Assembly (NCBI RefSeq): GCF_030269515.1
Contig: NZ_BSTM01000024.1
Location: 1-64,000, forward strand
Origin: Actinomadura sp. NBRC 104412
GTDB lineage: Bacteria; Actinomycetota; Actinomycetes; Streptosporangiales; Streptosporangiaceae
Reading direction: 5' to 3'
DNA length: 64,000 nucleotides
This document shows, piece after piece, positions 1 through 7,994 of this stretch (positions within the stretch are counted from its first letter, which is position 1; the number at the start of each line of letters is the position of its first letter). Below the pieces are notes generated by a model. That model did not search any database. It was given only the letters and a program-made list of their open reading frames with translations, and had not been told where the DNA came from. The position numbers and the translations under genes were made by a program.

Positions 1-56
1 AGCCCCTCAGCCCGGTGCAACCGACGGATCTCCGCCCAGTCCTCCACCTTCAACAC
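1..56 (-). CDS. istA: IS21 transposase IstA, N-terminal fragment (runs off the window)
   Basis: Read leftward from a GTG (or the following TTG) at 56, the frame gives [17 protein letters not shown], which matches the start of IS21-family IstA transposases, just before their helix-turn-helix. IstA is the DDE transposase that, with the ATPase IstB, moves the element. The rest lies outside the window, so it cannot be judged intact or broken. Confidence 0.6.
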   Translation of the reverse strand, partial: MLKVEDWAEIRRLHRAEG

Positions 57-126
57 CTCACCAGGGTCCAGGGGCGGGTCACGATTCGGCCGGAACCACA
101 GGGTCAGTCTTCAGGCGGAATCAACA
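1..126 (-). mobile_element. Terminal part of an IS21-family-like insertion sequence
   Basis: The left edge reads, on the minus strand, from an apparent element end at about 126 (TGTTGATTCCGCCTGAAGAC, then TGACCC) through a short leader into the start of an IstA-like transposase. IS21-family ends typically begin with TG and a motif of this style, and their first gene starts close inside the end. Only one end is in the window, so inverted repeats and target duplication cannot be checked. The family assignment rests on the end motif and about 18 transposase residues. Confidence 0.55.
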
Positions 127-343
127 GGCGTCGGGCGCTGGGCGCCCTCCTTTTCCGGCACTGCGTGCGATCGCTGTATCGCTTGGACTCGGCTTGGCGG
201 CTGCGCGGTCGGAACGCTTGGGTGCTGTTCGGGGTTGGGGTGACTGGCTGAGGTGTGCTTGGGGCTTGTTTGGGGACGGGTTGGGTCCTTGGTGGTGGGC
301 GTGTCTCGGGTGGGGGGTTGGGGCGGCTAGGGTGGAGGGCGCT

Positions 344-727
344 ATGGCTCAAGAGGTGACCTTTTACGAAGCGGTCGGCGGTGAGGAGACCTTCCGGCGC
401 CTGGTCCACCGCTTCTACCAGGGTGTCGCGGAGGACCCGGTACTCCGTCCCCTCTATCCCGAGGAAGATCTCGGCCCTGCCGAGGAGCGGCTGCTGCTCT
501 TCCTCATCCAGTACTGGGGCGGCCCCAACACCTACAGCCGGCAGCGCGGCCATCCGCGCTTGAGGATGCGGCACGCGCCGTTCGTGATCGGGGAGCGCGA
601 GCGCGAGGCGTGGTTGCGGCACATGCGGGACGCGGTGGACGAGCTGGAGCTTCCCGAGGATCTGGAACGGATGCTCTGGGACTACTTCACGATGGCCGCG
701 CGCAGCATGGTCAACTCGCCGACCTGA
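344..727 (+). CDS. glbO: Group II truncated haemoglobin (GlbO-type)
   Basis: Predicted 127-residue haem globin of the trHbO family, which binds O2 and is linked to respiration or redox protection in actinobacteria. Visible family residues: Tyr B10 (Y25 in HRFYQGV), Tyr CD1 (Y38 in RPLYPE), the [11 protein letters not shown] segment with proximal His near residue 77, and Trp G8 in REAWLRHM (about W90). The ATG at 344 follows a GGAGGG-type site (332-339) and gives the usual family length; longer upstream frames have no homologous sequence. It stands alone and faces the next gene across a strong hairpin (728-758). Expected to be cytoplasmic. Confidence 0.93.
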   Translation: MAQEVTFYEAVGGEETFRRLVHRFYQGVAEDPVLRPLYPEEDLGPAEERLLLFLIQYWGGPNTYSRQRGHPRLRMRHAPFVIGEREREAWLRHMRDAVDELELPEDLERMLWDYFTMAARSMVNSPT

Positions 728-758
728 CGGCTGGCACAGGGTGCCCCTGTGCCAGCCG
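728..758. terminator. Bidirectional hairpin terminator
   Basis: A perfect 14-bp stem (728-741 with 745-758) with a TGC loop sits immediately after the globin stop codon and just before the end of the convergent peptidase gene. There is no T tract, as is common for high-GC actinobacterial terminators. Its position between converging genes supports termination in both directions. Confidence 0.75.
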
Positions 759-766
759 GTGTCGGC

Positions 767-2167
767 TCAGAGGGGTGGGCGCTGGAGGCGCAGGGGGTCG
801 GTCTCCACGTTCGGTGCCGACTTGAAGAGTTGCGGGCTCGGGGTGGTCCCGGCCCAGCGGTTCAGGTCGGCTATCGCCTTGGCCTGCTGGTCGGCGGGCA
901 GCCTCGTGATGAGCCTGGCGCTGTGGTTCATACCGGGCGCCGTGTAGACGGCAGAGTCGGTGCTGCCCTTGCCCAGGCAGAAGCGCTCCGAGCCCCACGG
1001 GTCGTTCTCGCCGTAGATGAACATCAGGCGGCTGCCGTGGTTGCGCACCCAGCGGTCGATGTCCCGCATGGCCCGTCCGCCGTCGAACCGCATCGGGATG
1101 TTCATGGGGACGTACGTACGGGGCTGGTAGCTGCTCTCGTACCGCAGGAGGGGGCGCAGCCAGGTGAACTGTGGTGTCGGCCAGCCCAGTTGCGTACCTG
1201 CCTGGTAGTAGTACGGGATGTACGGCGCAAGTCCCTGGTCGGTGTAGAAGGACAGGCCGGAGATGGCGTTCAGGCTCGCGTACAGGTCGTCGTCGGAGGC
1301 GTCCAGTGGGGGCAGATCGGGGCAGTCGGTCTGGAGGCTGTACTGCCAGAACGCCCACTCGTAGTCCATGACGGAGTTCTCGAAGGCCCGGTCGGGCGTC
1401 CGCAGGAGGGAGAACGTCCAGCCGTTGCGCGCGGCCTCGGCCTTGAACCTCGCGAGCATGGCGGGACGCCGCTTGAGGAACTCGCGGGCCAGGTTCTTCA
1501 GGTGGGCCCGGCACTCGTCGTCGGTGCCGACGGTCCGGAAGAACTCGTCGTACCGGCTGTCCTCGTCGTTGTCGGAGTCGTTGGGCGCGACGTACACCAC
1601 GCTGCCGTCCACGTCGCCGGGGTAGAAGCGCTTGTGGTAGACGGCCGTCATGCCGCCCTTGCTGGCCCCGGTGGAGATCCACTTGCGGTTGTAGATCTTT
1701 TTGAGCGCGCCGATGAGCCGGTGCTCGTCGGTGGCCGCCTGCCAGATGGTGTCCTTGGTCCAGTCGGCGGGTTCGGGTCTGGACGGGGTGAAGTAGCGGT
1801 GCTCCAGCGAGATCTGGTTGCCGTCCACCAGCGTCGTCGGCTCGGCCGTGAACATCGTCTCCGGCGTGTTGTAGCCGCTGGTGTAAAGCACCACCGGCCT
1901 GTCCTCGGACTTGTGCTGGAGCATCAGCCGCTGTTCGAACCACCGCCCGTGGGGTCGCCTGTGGTCCACCGGCTGCCGGTACGTCAGCCAGAACCACCGG
2001 ACACCGGCGATGGTCGAGGTCCTCTCCTCGACCTTCATGCCGGGGATCGCCTTCAGCCGGTCGGCGATGTCCCCGACCGCGGGAGCGGCCTGGACGGCCT
2101 GCGCCGCCGTACCGGTCAGCCCGGCGGCCAGCAGCAGGGCGAGCACACCTCGTGAGACGCGCCGCAT
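767..2167 (-). CDS. Secreted S37-family tripeptidyl/prolyl aminopeptidase
   Basis: Predicted 466-residue exported serine peptidase related to the Streptomyces mycelium tripeptidyl aminopeptidases (MEROPS S37, alpha/beta hydrolase fold). The N-terminus MRRVSRGVLALLLAAGL is a signal peptide ending near AQAVQAAP. The nucleophile is the Ser of GASKGGMT (about residue 169); GENDPWGSERF and a late GMNHSARL His region fit the rest of the triad. I prefer the ATG at 2167 because GAAGGGG lies 6 nt upstream; an ATG at 2173 touches that site. It probably trims peptides outside the cell. Monocistronic and convergent with the globin gene. Confidence 0.85.
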   Translation of the reverse strand: MRRVSRGVLALLLAAGLTGTAAQAVQAAPAVGDIADRLKAIPGMKVEERTSTIAGVRWFWLTYRQPVDHRRPHGRWFEQRLMLQHKSEDRPVVLYTSGYNTPETMFTAEPTTLVDGNQISLEHRYFTPSRPEPADWTKDTIWQAATDEHRLIGALKKIYNRKWISTGASKGGMTAVYHKRFYPGDVDGSVVYVAPNDSDNDEDSRYDEFFRTVGTDDECRAHLKNLAREFLKRRPAMLARFKAEAARNGWTFSLLRTPDRAFENSVMDYEWAFWQYSLQTDCPDLPPLDASDDDLYASLNAISGLSFYTDQGLAPYIPYYYQAGTQLGWPTPQFTWLRPLLRYESSYQPRTYVPMNIPMRFDGGRAMRDIDRWVRNHGSRLMFIYGENDPWGSERFCLGKGSTDSAVYTAPGMNHSARLITRLPADQQAKAIADLNRWAGTTPSPQLFKSAPNVETDPLRLQRPPL

Positions 2168-2283
2168 CGTCATCCCCTTCGCCTGGGAGCACAATTAGCG
2201 AGGCGACACTAAGGGGAAAAGAACGGGCAAAACGGGTCTCTGTCGTGCTTGTTACTCGTCCGTGATCATGTGGGCATAGTACT

Positions 2284-2484
2284 TCAGGATGTGGCCGACC
2301 CCACGAGCCGGACGAACTCCTCCATGCACGTCAGGCAGTGGGCGGCATGGCGGCTGAGCCGCTGGATGTCGATCTCGGGATACACGCCGTTCGCCCGCGC
2401 GAAGTCACGCACATAGGGGCACGGGCGCGGCTCGTCTTCGGCGGACGAGGTCATCCGGGGCGCGCCACCGCCGGAGGCGTTCAT
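2284..2484 (-). CDS. Small Cys/His protein, possible zinc-binding anti-sigma-like fragment
   Basis: A 66-residue unrecognised protein. It has CPYVRDFARANG and then HAAHCLTCMEEFVRL, an H-x3-C-x2-C pattern like the zinc finger of ZAS anti-sigma factors, but no membrane segment and no sigma-factor gene beside it. The ATG at 2484 has GGAG 6 nt upstream; another start at 2454 would drop ten residues. G/C third-position usage is normal, so it is probably real. Metal binding is an inference from the motif alone. Confidence 0.6.
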   Translation of the reverse strand: MNASGGGAPRMTSSAEDEPRPCPYVRDFARANGVYPEIDIQRLSRHAAHCLTCMEEFVRLVGSATS

Positions 2485-2650
2485 CTAAAGCTCCGTGAGC
2501 GTCGGCGGCGGATGTTGGATTTCCACATCTCCACTACGCGCGATGGTCGGGGACGGTTCGGCCCGTTCGGTAACACCGGGAGCCGCACCCGTGGACCTGC
2601 GTGAACCGGGTGCGGCGTTCCGGGAAACCGAACGGTGAGCGAGAGCCAGG

Positions 2651-4315
2651 TCAGTCGCGGGTCAGCCTGCGGTGCGTGACCCGGTGCGGGCGGGCCGCCT
2701 CGGCGCCCAGCCGGTCGATCTTGTTCTTCTCGTAGTCGGCGAAGTTGCCCTCGAACCAGAACCAGTTGGAGCCTTCCTCCCACGCCAGGATGTGGGTGGC
2801 GATGCGGTCCAGGAACCACCGGTCGTGCGAGGTGATCACCGCGCAGCCGGGGAAGTCCAGTAGCGCATTCTCCAGAGAACTCAGCGTCTCGGTGTCGAGG
2901 TCGTTGGTGGGCTCGTCCAGCAGCAGAACGTTGCCGCCCTGCTTGAGGGTCAGCGCCAGGTTCAGCCGGTTGCGCTCGCCGCCCGACAGCACGCCCGCGG
3001 GCTTCTGCTGGTCGGGCCCCTTGAACCCGAACGCGGCGACATACGCCCGCGACGGCATCTCGACCTGGCCGACCCTGATGTGGTCGCGCTCGTCCGAGAC
3101 GACCTGCCACACGGTCTTGGACGGGTCGATGCCGCCCCGGCTCTGGTCGACATAGGAGATCTTGACGGTGTCGCCGATCCTGAGCTCACCCGCGTCCGGC
3201 TGCTCCTCACCGATGATCATGCGGAACAGCGTGGTCTTGCCGACCCCGTTGGGGCCGATGACGCCGACGATGCCGTTCGGAGGCAGGTTGAACGACAGCT
3301 TCTCCATCAGCACCCGGTCGCCGAACCCCTTGGTCAGGTCCTCGGCGACGATCACCGTGCTGCCCAGCCGCGGGCCCGGCGGGATCTGGATCTCCTCGAA
3401 GTCCAGCTTCCGGGTCTTGGCCGCCTCGGCCGCCATCTCCTCGTACCGCTGGAGACGCGCCTTGCTCTTGGTCTGCCGCGCCTTCGGGTTGGAGCGGACC
3501 CACTCCAGTTCCTCCTGGAGGCGCTTCTTGCGCTTGGCGTCCTTGTTGCCCTCGACCTTGAGCCGGTCCGCCTTCTTCTCCAGGTACGTCGAGTAGTTGC
3601 CCTCGTACGGGTACAGCCGTCCCCTGTCGACCTCGCAGATCCAGCCCGCCACGTTGTCCAGGAAGTACCGGTCGTGGGTGACGGCCAGGACCGTCCCCTC
3701 GTACTTCTCCAGGTACTGCTCCAGCCACTGGACGCTCTCCGCGTCCAAGTGGTTGGTGGGCTCGTCCAGCAGCAGCAGGTCGGGATGTTCGAGCAGCAGC
3801 TTGCAGAGCGCCACCCGGCGCCGTTCACCACCCGACAGCCGCGTCACCGGCAGGTCCCCGGGCGGGCACCGGAGCGCGTCCATGGCCTGTTCGAGCTGGC
3901 TGTCGAGGTCCCAGGCGTTGCGGTGGTCGAGCTGCTCCTGGAGCTTGCCCATCTCCTCCATCAGCTCGTCGGAGTAGTCGGTCGCCATCTTCTCGGCGAT
4001 CTCGTTGAACCGGTCGAGCATCGCCTTGGTCTCGGCGACCCCTTCCTCGACGTTGCCGAGGACCGTCTTCTCCTCGTTGAGCGGCGGTTCCTGCTGGAGC
4101 AGCCCCACCGTGTACCCCGGCATGAGCCGGGCGTCGCCGTTGGACGGCTGCTCCAGGCCGGCCATCATCCGCAACAGCGTGGACTTGCCCATCCCGTTCG
4201 GCCCCAGAACGCCGATCTTCGCTCCGGGCAGGAAGCTCATGGTGACGTCATCAAGGATGACCTTGTCACCGTGCGCCTTGCGCACGCGCTGAAACGTGAA
4301 GATGTACTCCGCCAT
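2651..4315 (-). CDS. ettA: ABC-F translational regulator EttA
   Basis: Predicted 554-residue soluble ABC-F ATPase that binds the ribosomal E site and gates entry into elongation according to the ATP/ADP ratio. Two nucleotide-binding domains are visible: Walker A GPNGMGKST (about 38-46) and GPNGVGKTT (about 353-361), signatures LSGGERRRVA and LSGGERNRLN, and Walker B LLLLDEPTNHLD and VLLLDEPTNDLD. The charged interdomain linker (KKADRLKVEGNKDAKRKKR) is the P-site tRNA-interaction motif. There are no membrane segments, which separates it from true transporters. Length matches EttA (about 555). The start ATG gives the standard MAEYIFTFQ terminus. Confidence 0.96.
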   Translation of the reverse strand: MAEYIFTFQRVRKAHGDKVILDDVTMSFLPGAKIGVLGPNGMGKSTLLRMMAGLEQPSNGDARLMPGYTVGLLQQEPPLNEEKTVLGNVEEGVAETKAMLDRFNEIAEKMATDYSDELMEEMGKLQEQLDHRNAWDLDSQLEQAMDALRCPPGDLPVTRLSGGERRRVALCKLLLEHPDLLLLDEPTNHLDAESVQWLEQYLEKYEGTVLAVTHDRYFLDNVAGWICEVDRGRLYPYEGNYSTYLEKKADRLKVEGNKDAKRKKRLQEELEWVRSNPKARQTKSKARLQRYEEMAAEAAKTRKLDFEEIQIPPGPRLGSTVIVAEDLTKGFGDRVLMEKLSFNLPPNGIVGVIGPNGVGKTTLFRMIIGEEQPDAGELRIGDTVKISYVDQSRGGIDPSKTVWQVVSDERDHIRVGQVEMPSRAYVAAFGFKGPDQQKPAGVLSGGERNRLNLALTLKQGGNVLLLDEPTNDLDTETLSSLENALLDFPGCAVITSHDRWFLDRIATHILAWEEGSNWFWFEGNFADYEKNKIDRLGAEAARPHRVTHRRLTRD

Positions 4316-4478
4316 ATGCTCAAGCCTATTGGGTGCCGGGGGGTGGTGTGTTTATTGGCGGCGGGCGCGGGGCGTCTTCCGTGCGGCGACGCGCGGCCGG
4401 GGGCGTGGCTTCGCTCGGCCCCGCGTAGGTGGTGGTGATTACTGGTGGTTGGTCGGTTTTGGGGTGAAAGTTAGCGGG

Positions 4479-5768
4479 CTATTCGCCGGCGGCCTTCGAG
4501 CCGTCCAGGGCGGGGAGGCAGACTCGGTCGCGGCCGGACTGCTTGGCCCGGTAGAGGGCGAGGTCGGCGGCGGCCAGCAGCTCGATCAGGTCTTCGCCGT
4601 GCATGCGGAACAGCGCCACGCCCACGGAGATCGTCACGGCGACCGTGCCGTCCTCGGCGGGGACGGCCAGGCGCCGCACGCGGCCGCGCAGGCGTTCGGC
4701 GACGCGGCACGCCTCCACCGTGTCCGCTCCGGGCAGCAGTACGACGAACTCCTCGCCGCCGAACCGTCCCACGATGTCGTAGTCCCGCAACTGGCCGCAG
4801 AGGGTGGTGGCGACGCCCACCAGCACCTGATCTCCGACCAGGTGGCCGTGGGTGTCGTTCACCCGCTTGAAGTGGTCGATGTCGATCAGCAGCAGCGCCA
4901 GCGGGTCGTGGGTGCGTTGCGCGCGGGACAGCTCGGTGTCGGCCTCGCGCTGCCAGGCCGCCGCGTTCAGCAGGCCCGTCTTGGCGTCGGTGCGGGCCGC
5001 CGCCTGCAACTGCTGATGCATCAGGCTCCGCTGCAACAGCACCACCGGAGGCAACGCCAGCACCAGCAGTCCCAGCGACAGCGCGCTGACGATGGCGACC
5101 AGGACGCCGACGCACAGCTCCACCACGTCCAGAAGAAGACTCTCGCGGTTCCACAGGAGGTCCCGCCAGCGCCCGCCCGGGTTGGCGGCATGCGCCGCGA
5201 TCACCACCAGGATCGTGTCCAGCACCGTGAACAGCGCGGCACAGCCCACCGCCACGAGCAGGTCGAGGGAGCCCCCGACCACCCAGGTCGGCGTCCCGCC
5301 CAGCGGCTCGGGCACCGCCAAGTGGAACACCAGCGACGCGGCGCCGCCCGCCAGGCCCTGCGCCGACATGACCAGGACCCGCCGGTACAGCAGCGTGCGC
5401 CGCACCCTGAACTGCATCAGCAGTTGCACCGGCACCGGGATCAGCAACGCGTACACCGGCGGCAGGAGCAGTGCGACCGGCAGCCACCAGGCCGACAGCA
5501 TGTCGCGGGCGACGCCCGCCGGCATCCCGAGCCGCCGGGACGCCTCGATGCAAACGACGCCGCAGGCCAGCAGTGCGGCAAGAGTCAGTAGATCATTCGA
5601 GCGCGGAACGGCGTTCAGCACCGCCACGACCGTCAGCGCCAGATGCGTCGCGACGACCAGAGGCACATACACCGCCAGCAGGGACGGGCGCAACGGAACC
5701 GCCAGCAGCCTGGGCTTCCTGGCCAGATCCCCGCCGCGGTCACCAGCGGACGACCGCACAGCCGTCAT
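4479..5768 (-). CDS. Membrane-bound GGDEF diguanylate cyclase
   Basis: Predicted 429-residue enzyme that condenses two GTP into cyclic di-GMP, which controls development in filamentous actinobacteria. Residues about 30-250 hold six or more hydrophobic helices with no recognised sensor domain; the C-terminal domain starts near 255 (RTDAKTGLLNAAAWQ). The active-site loop is GGEEF (337-341), and the product-binding I-site RDYD sits at 328-331, exactly five residues upstream, so feedback inhibition is likely. There is no EAL domain. It is divergent from the NDH-type gene across a 477-bp gap. Confidence 0.9.
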   Translation of the reverse strand: MTAVRSSAGDRGGDLARKPRLLAVPLRPSLLAVYVPLVVATHLALTVVAVLNAVPRSNDLLTLAALLACGVVCIEASRRLGMPAGVARDMLSAWWLPVALLLPPVYALLIPVPVQLLMQFRVRRTLLYRRVLVMSAQGLAGGAASLVFHLAVPEPLGGTPTWVVGGSLDLLVAVGCAALFTVLDTILVVIAAHAANPGGRWRDLLWNRESLLLDVVELCVGVLVAIVSALSLGLLVLALPPVVLLQRSLMHQQLQAAARTDAKTGLLNAAAWQREADTELSRAQRTHDPLALLLIDIDHFKRVNDTHGHLVGDQVLVGVATTLCGQLRDYDIVGRFGGEEFVVLLPGADTVEACRVAERLRGRVRRLAVPAEDGTVAVTISVGVALFRMHGEDLIELLAAADLALYRAKQSGRDRVCLPALDGSKAAGE

Positions 5769-6245
5769 CCTTCCCCCTAAGCCTCACGTTGTGTAACACG
5801 ATAATTGCAAGGTGTGCGGAGCGGGCTGGAAACCGGTACCTTCGATAACGCACAAGTGGGTAGCCGAGCCGTGACCCACCGTAGGAGCAGCGAAACCGCT
5901 GTCCGCCGCACATCCAGAGGGGGAGTAGACATGAGCGGCATTTCCTGGATATAGCGCGGCCGCGACCCGACGACGCGGGGGCGCCAGCCGGTGGATCCCC
6001 GCCCGCCGCCGCGCCCCCTTCTCCCGAACGAGTCCCCCGCGAGCCGTCACCTCCCCGCTCCACTCCGGATCGGCCCGAACCGGCCCATCCGTCCACACCC
6101 GCGGTGGCACCGCCCTGAACCGTTCTCTCGGACACCCTCGTACGACAGGCTGGGACAGGCGGCCGGTTGACGCGACGCCGAGGCGCGGTCGAGGTGACGG
6201 GCGACCGCGGCAACGGGGTGACCGCTCGCGGGACGGTGATGCGGC
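5769..6245. other. Long divergent intergenic region with possible structured leader
   Basis: This 477-bp gap separates the leftward cyclase gene from the rightward dehydrogenase gene. On the plus strand it holds two compact hairpins (GTGGGT 5856-5861 with ACCCAC 5874-5879; CAGCG 5888-5892 with CGCTG 5897-5901, loop AAAC), a strong GGGGGAG site and a seven-codon ORF at 5931. I could not match the fold to a known riboswitch class. From 5955 to 6245 I see nothing convincing; frames there on the minus strand lack protein-like composition. Confidence 0.4.
5931..5954 (+). CDS. Possible seven-codon leader peptide (MSGISWI)
   Basis: A purine-rich GAGGGGGAG lies 5 nt upstream of ATG AGC GGC ATT TCC TGG ATA TAG, the best ribosome-binding site in the gap, yet the frame ends after seven codons. 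Two small hairpins lie just upstream. Such an arrangement can be a regulatory uORF for the dehydrogenase gene, which starts 291 nt downstream, or chance. No amino-acid run typical of classical attenuators is present. Confidence 0.3.
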   Translation: MSGISWI

Positions 6246-7994
6246 ATGTCGTTGCAGGAGTACGAGCCCACGGCACCGGGTGGCGGCGCCCGGCTGCTCA
6301 CCGGGGTGGGCGCCGGTCTCGTATCGGGACTGGCGGTCGGCGGGCTGATGGCATGGCAGGGCCTGATCGAGTCGCATGGCGCCTACGGCTGGGCCATCTT
6401 CGCCGCGTACGCGACCGTCACCGGCGGGCTGCTGGGCGCGATCGTCGGACGGCGGCCCTACGGCACGGCGGTGTCCGCGTCGGGCGGGCTGCTCCTCGGG
6501 CTGCTCGGCTGGGTGGTCTGGTGGCCGACCGTGGACCCGCTGCTGCGTTCCACCACCCTGACCTGGTCGATCGCGGCGGCAAGGGACGCCTACCCCGAAC
6601 TGGTCGGCTCACTGCTGCAAGGCGCCCTCGCCGGGACGCTCTATCACCTGGGCACCACCCTTCTCCCGGTGCGCGTGGGCGCCCGCCGTCCACCCAAGAT
6701 CAGGGCGGCGCGGCCTCCCGCGGCGCTCGTGGTCATCGTCGGCGGCGGGTTCGGCGGCGTCAGCGCCGCCCGCAGGTTCGAGCGGCTGAACCTGCGCTCC
6801 GACCGCTTCGCGGTGACCCTGATCAGCGACTCCAACTTCCTGCTGTTCACCCCGATGCTCGCCGAGGTCGCCTCGGGCGGGCTGGAGGCACAGCACATCA
6901 GCTCACCCGTCCGCGCGGCCGTCACGCACACCAGGTTCCGCCACGGCCGCGTGACCCACATCGACATCGCGCGGCGGCTCGTCCACCTGGAGGGCCCGGG
7001 CGAGAGCGTCCCCTACGACCACCTGGTACTGGCGGTCGGGTCCGTTCCTCATTTCCTGGACCTGCCGGGCGTCGCCGAGCACGCCTTCACGCTCAAGTCG
7101 CTCGCCGACGCGGCACGGCTGCGCGACCAGGTGCTGACCATGCTGGAGCGGGCCGACCAGGAGACCGACCCCCGCGAGCGGGCGCGGCTTCTCACGTTCG
7201 TCGTCGCGGGCGGCGGGTTCGCCGGGACGGAGGCGGTCGCCGAGCTCTACGACCTCACCCACGGCGTGCTCCACTTCTACCCCGGCATCGACCCTGACGA
7301 GCCGCGCTTCGTCCTCGTCCACTCGGGCAAGCGCATCCTGCCCGAACTGTCGGAGCGTCTGGGCGACTACGCGCTCGGCAAGCTGCGTGCACGCGGTATC
7401 GAGTTCCGCCTGGGCGTCCGGGTGAGTTCGGCCGGCGACCGCGAGGTGACGCTGAACGACGGGGAGGTCATCTCCACGGCCACCTTCGTCTGGGCGGCGG
7501 GCAACCGGCCCAACCCACTGCTGCGGTCGCTGCCCGGCGAACGCGGCCGCGGCGGCTCGGTCCCCGTCGACCGGACACTGCGCGCCTTCGAGCTGGAGGA
7601 CGTCTGGGCGATCGGCGACTGCGCCCACATCCCCGGCCCGGACGGCGCCCCGTACCCGCCGACCGCCCAGCACGCGATCCGCGAAGGCAAGGCCGTCGCC
7701 GACAACATCGCGGCCGTCCTCAAGGGCCGCCGCCCCCGTCCGTTCCGCTTCACCACCCTCGGCATCTTCGTCGCGCTCGGCCATCGCACCGCCGCCGGAG
7801 AGATCCGCGGCCGCCCGTTCTCGGGACTGACCGCCTGGCTCCTCTGGCGCGGCATCTACCTGGCCAAACTCCCCGGCCTCGAACGCCGTGTCCGGGTCCT
7901 CCTCGACTGGGCGCTCGAACTGGTCTTCCCCCGCGACATCGTCGTCACCGGCACCCAGACCACAACCCCGCTCACAACGCGAGGCCCCCAATGA
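6246..7994 (+). CDS. NDH-2-type NAD(P)H dehydrogenase with extra N-terminal membrane module
   Basis: Predicted 582-residue flavoprotein that passes electrons from NAD(P)H to quinone at the membrane without pumping protons. The NDH-2 core starts near residue 160, with FAD-binding GGGFGG (166-171), a second dinucleotide motif AGGGFAGTE (about 320) and the FAD-contact motif WAIGDCAHIP (about 455). Ordinary NDH-2 is about 400-460 residues. The extra first 145 residues form about four hydrophobic helices with LLGWVVWW and end in LYHLGTTLLPVR. This segment resembles the module repeated three times in the next gene, whose ATG overlaps this stop codon (ATGA), so the two proteins are probably made together and may form a complex. 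The ATG at 6246 has no strong Shine-Dalgarno sequence. Confidence 0.85.
   Translation: MSLQEYEPTAPGGGARLLTGVGAGLVSGLAVGGLMAWQGLIESHGAYGWAIFAAYATVTGGLLGAIVGRRPYGTAVSASGGLLLGLLGWVVWWPTVDPLLRSTTLTWSIAAARDAYPELVGSLLQGALAGTLYHLGTTLLPVRVGARRPPKIRAARPPAALVVIVGGGFGGVSAARRFERLNLRSDRFAVTLISDSNFLLFTPMLAEVASGGLEAQHISSPVRAAVTHTRFRHGRVTHIDIARRLVHLEGPGESVPYDHLVLAVGSVPHFLDLPGVAEHAFTLKSLADAARLRDQVLTMLERADQETDPRERARLLTFVVAGGGFAGTEAVAELYDLTHGVLHFYPGIDPDEPRFVLVHSGKRILPELSERLGDYALGKLRARGIEFRLGVRVSSAGDREVTLNDGEVISTATFVWAAGNRPNPLLRSLPGERGRGGSVPVDRTLRAFELEDVWAIGDCAHIPGPDGAPYPPTAQHAIREGKAVADNIAAVLKGRRPRPFRFTTLGIFVALGHRTAAGEIRGRPFSGLTAWLLWRGIYLAKLPGLERRVRVLLDWALELVFPRDIVVTGTQTTTPLTTRGPQ

Noticed and set aside
104-622. 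Minus-strand frame opposite the globin
   Set aside because: Globin residues on the plus strand are diagnostic; this frame has no motif and overlaps the IS end.
5830-5955. Cyclic-dinucleotide riboswitch (c-di-AMP or c-di-GMP) before the NDH gene
   Set aside because: The conserved ydaO/GEMM core bases are not present; only two small hairpins are seen.
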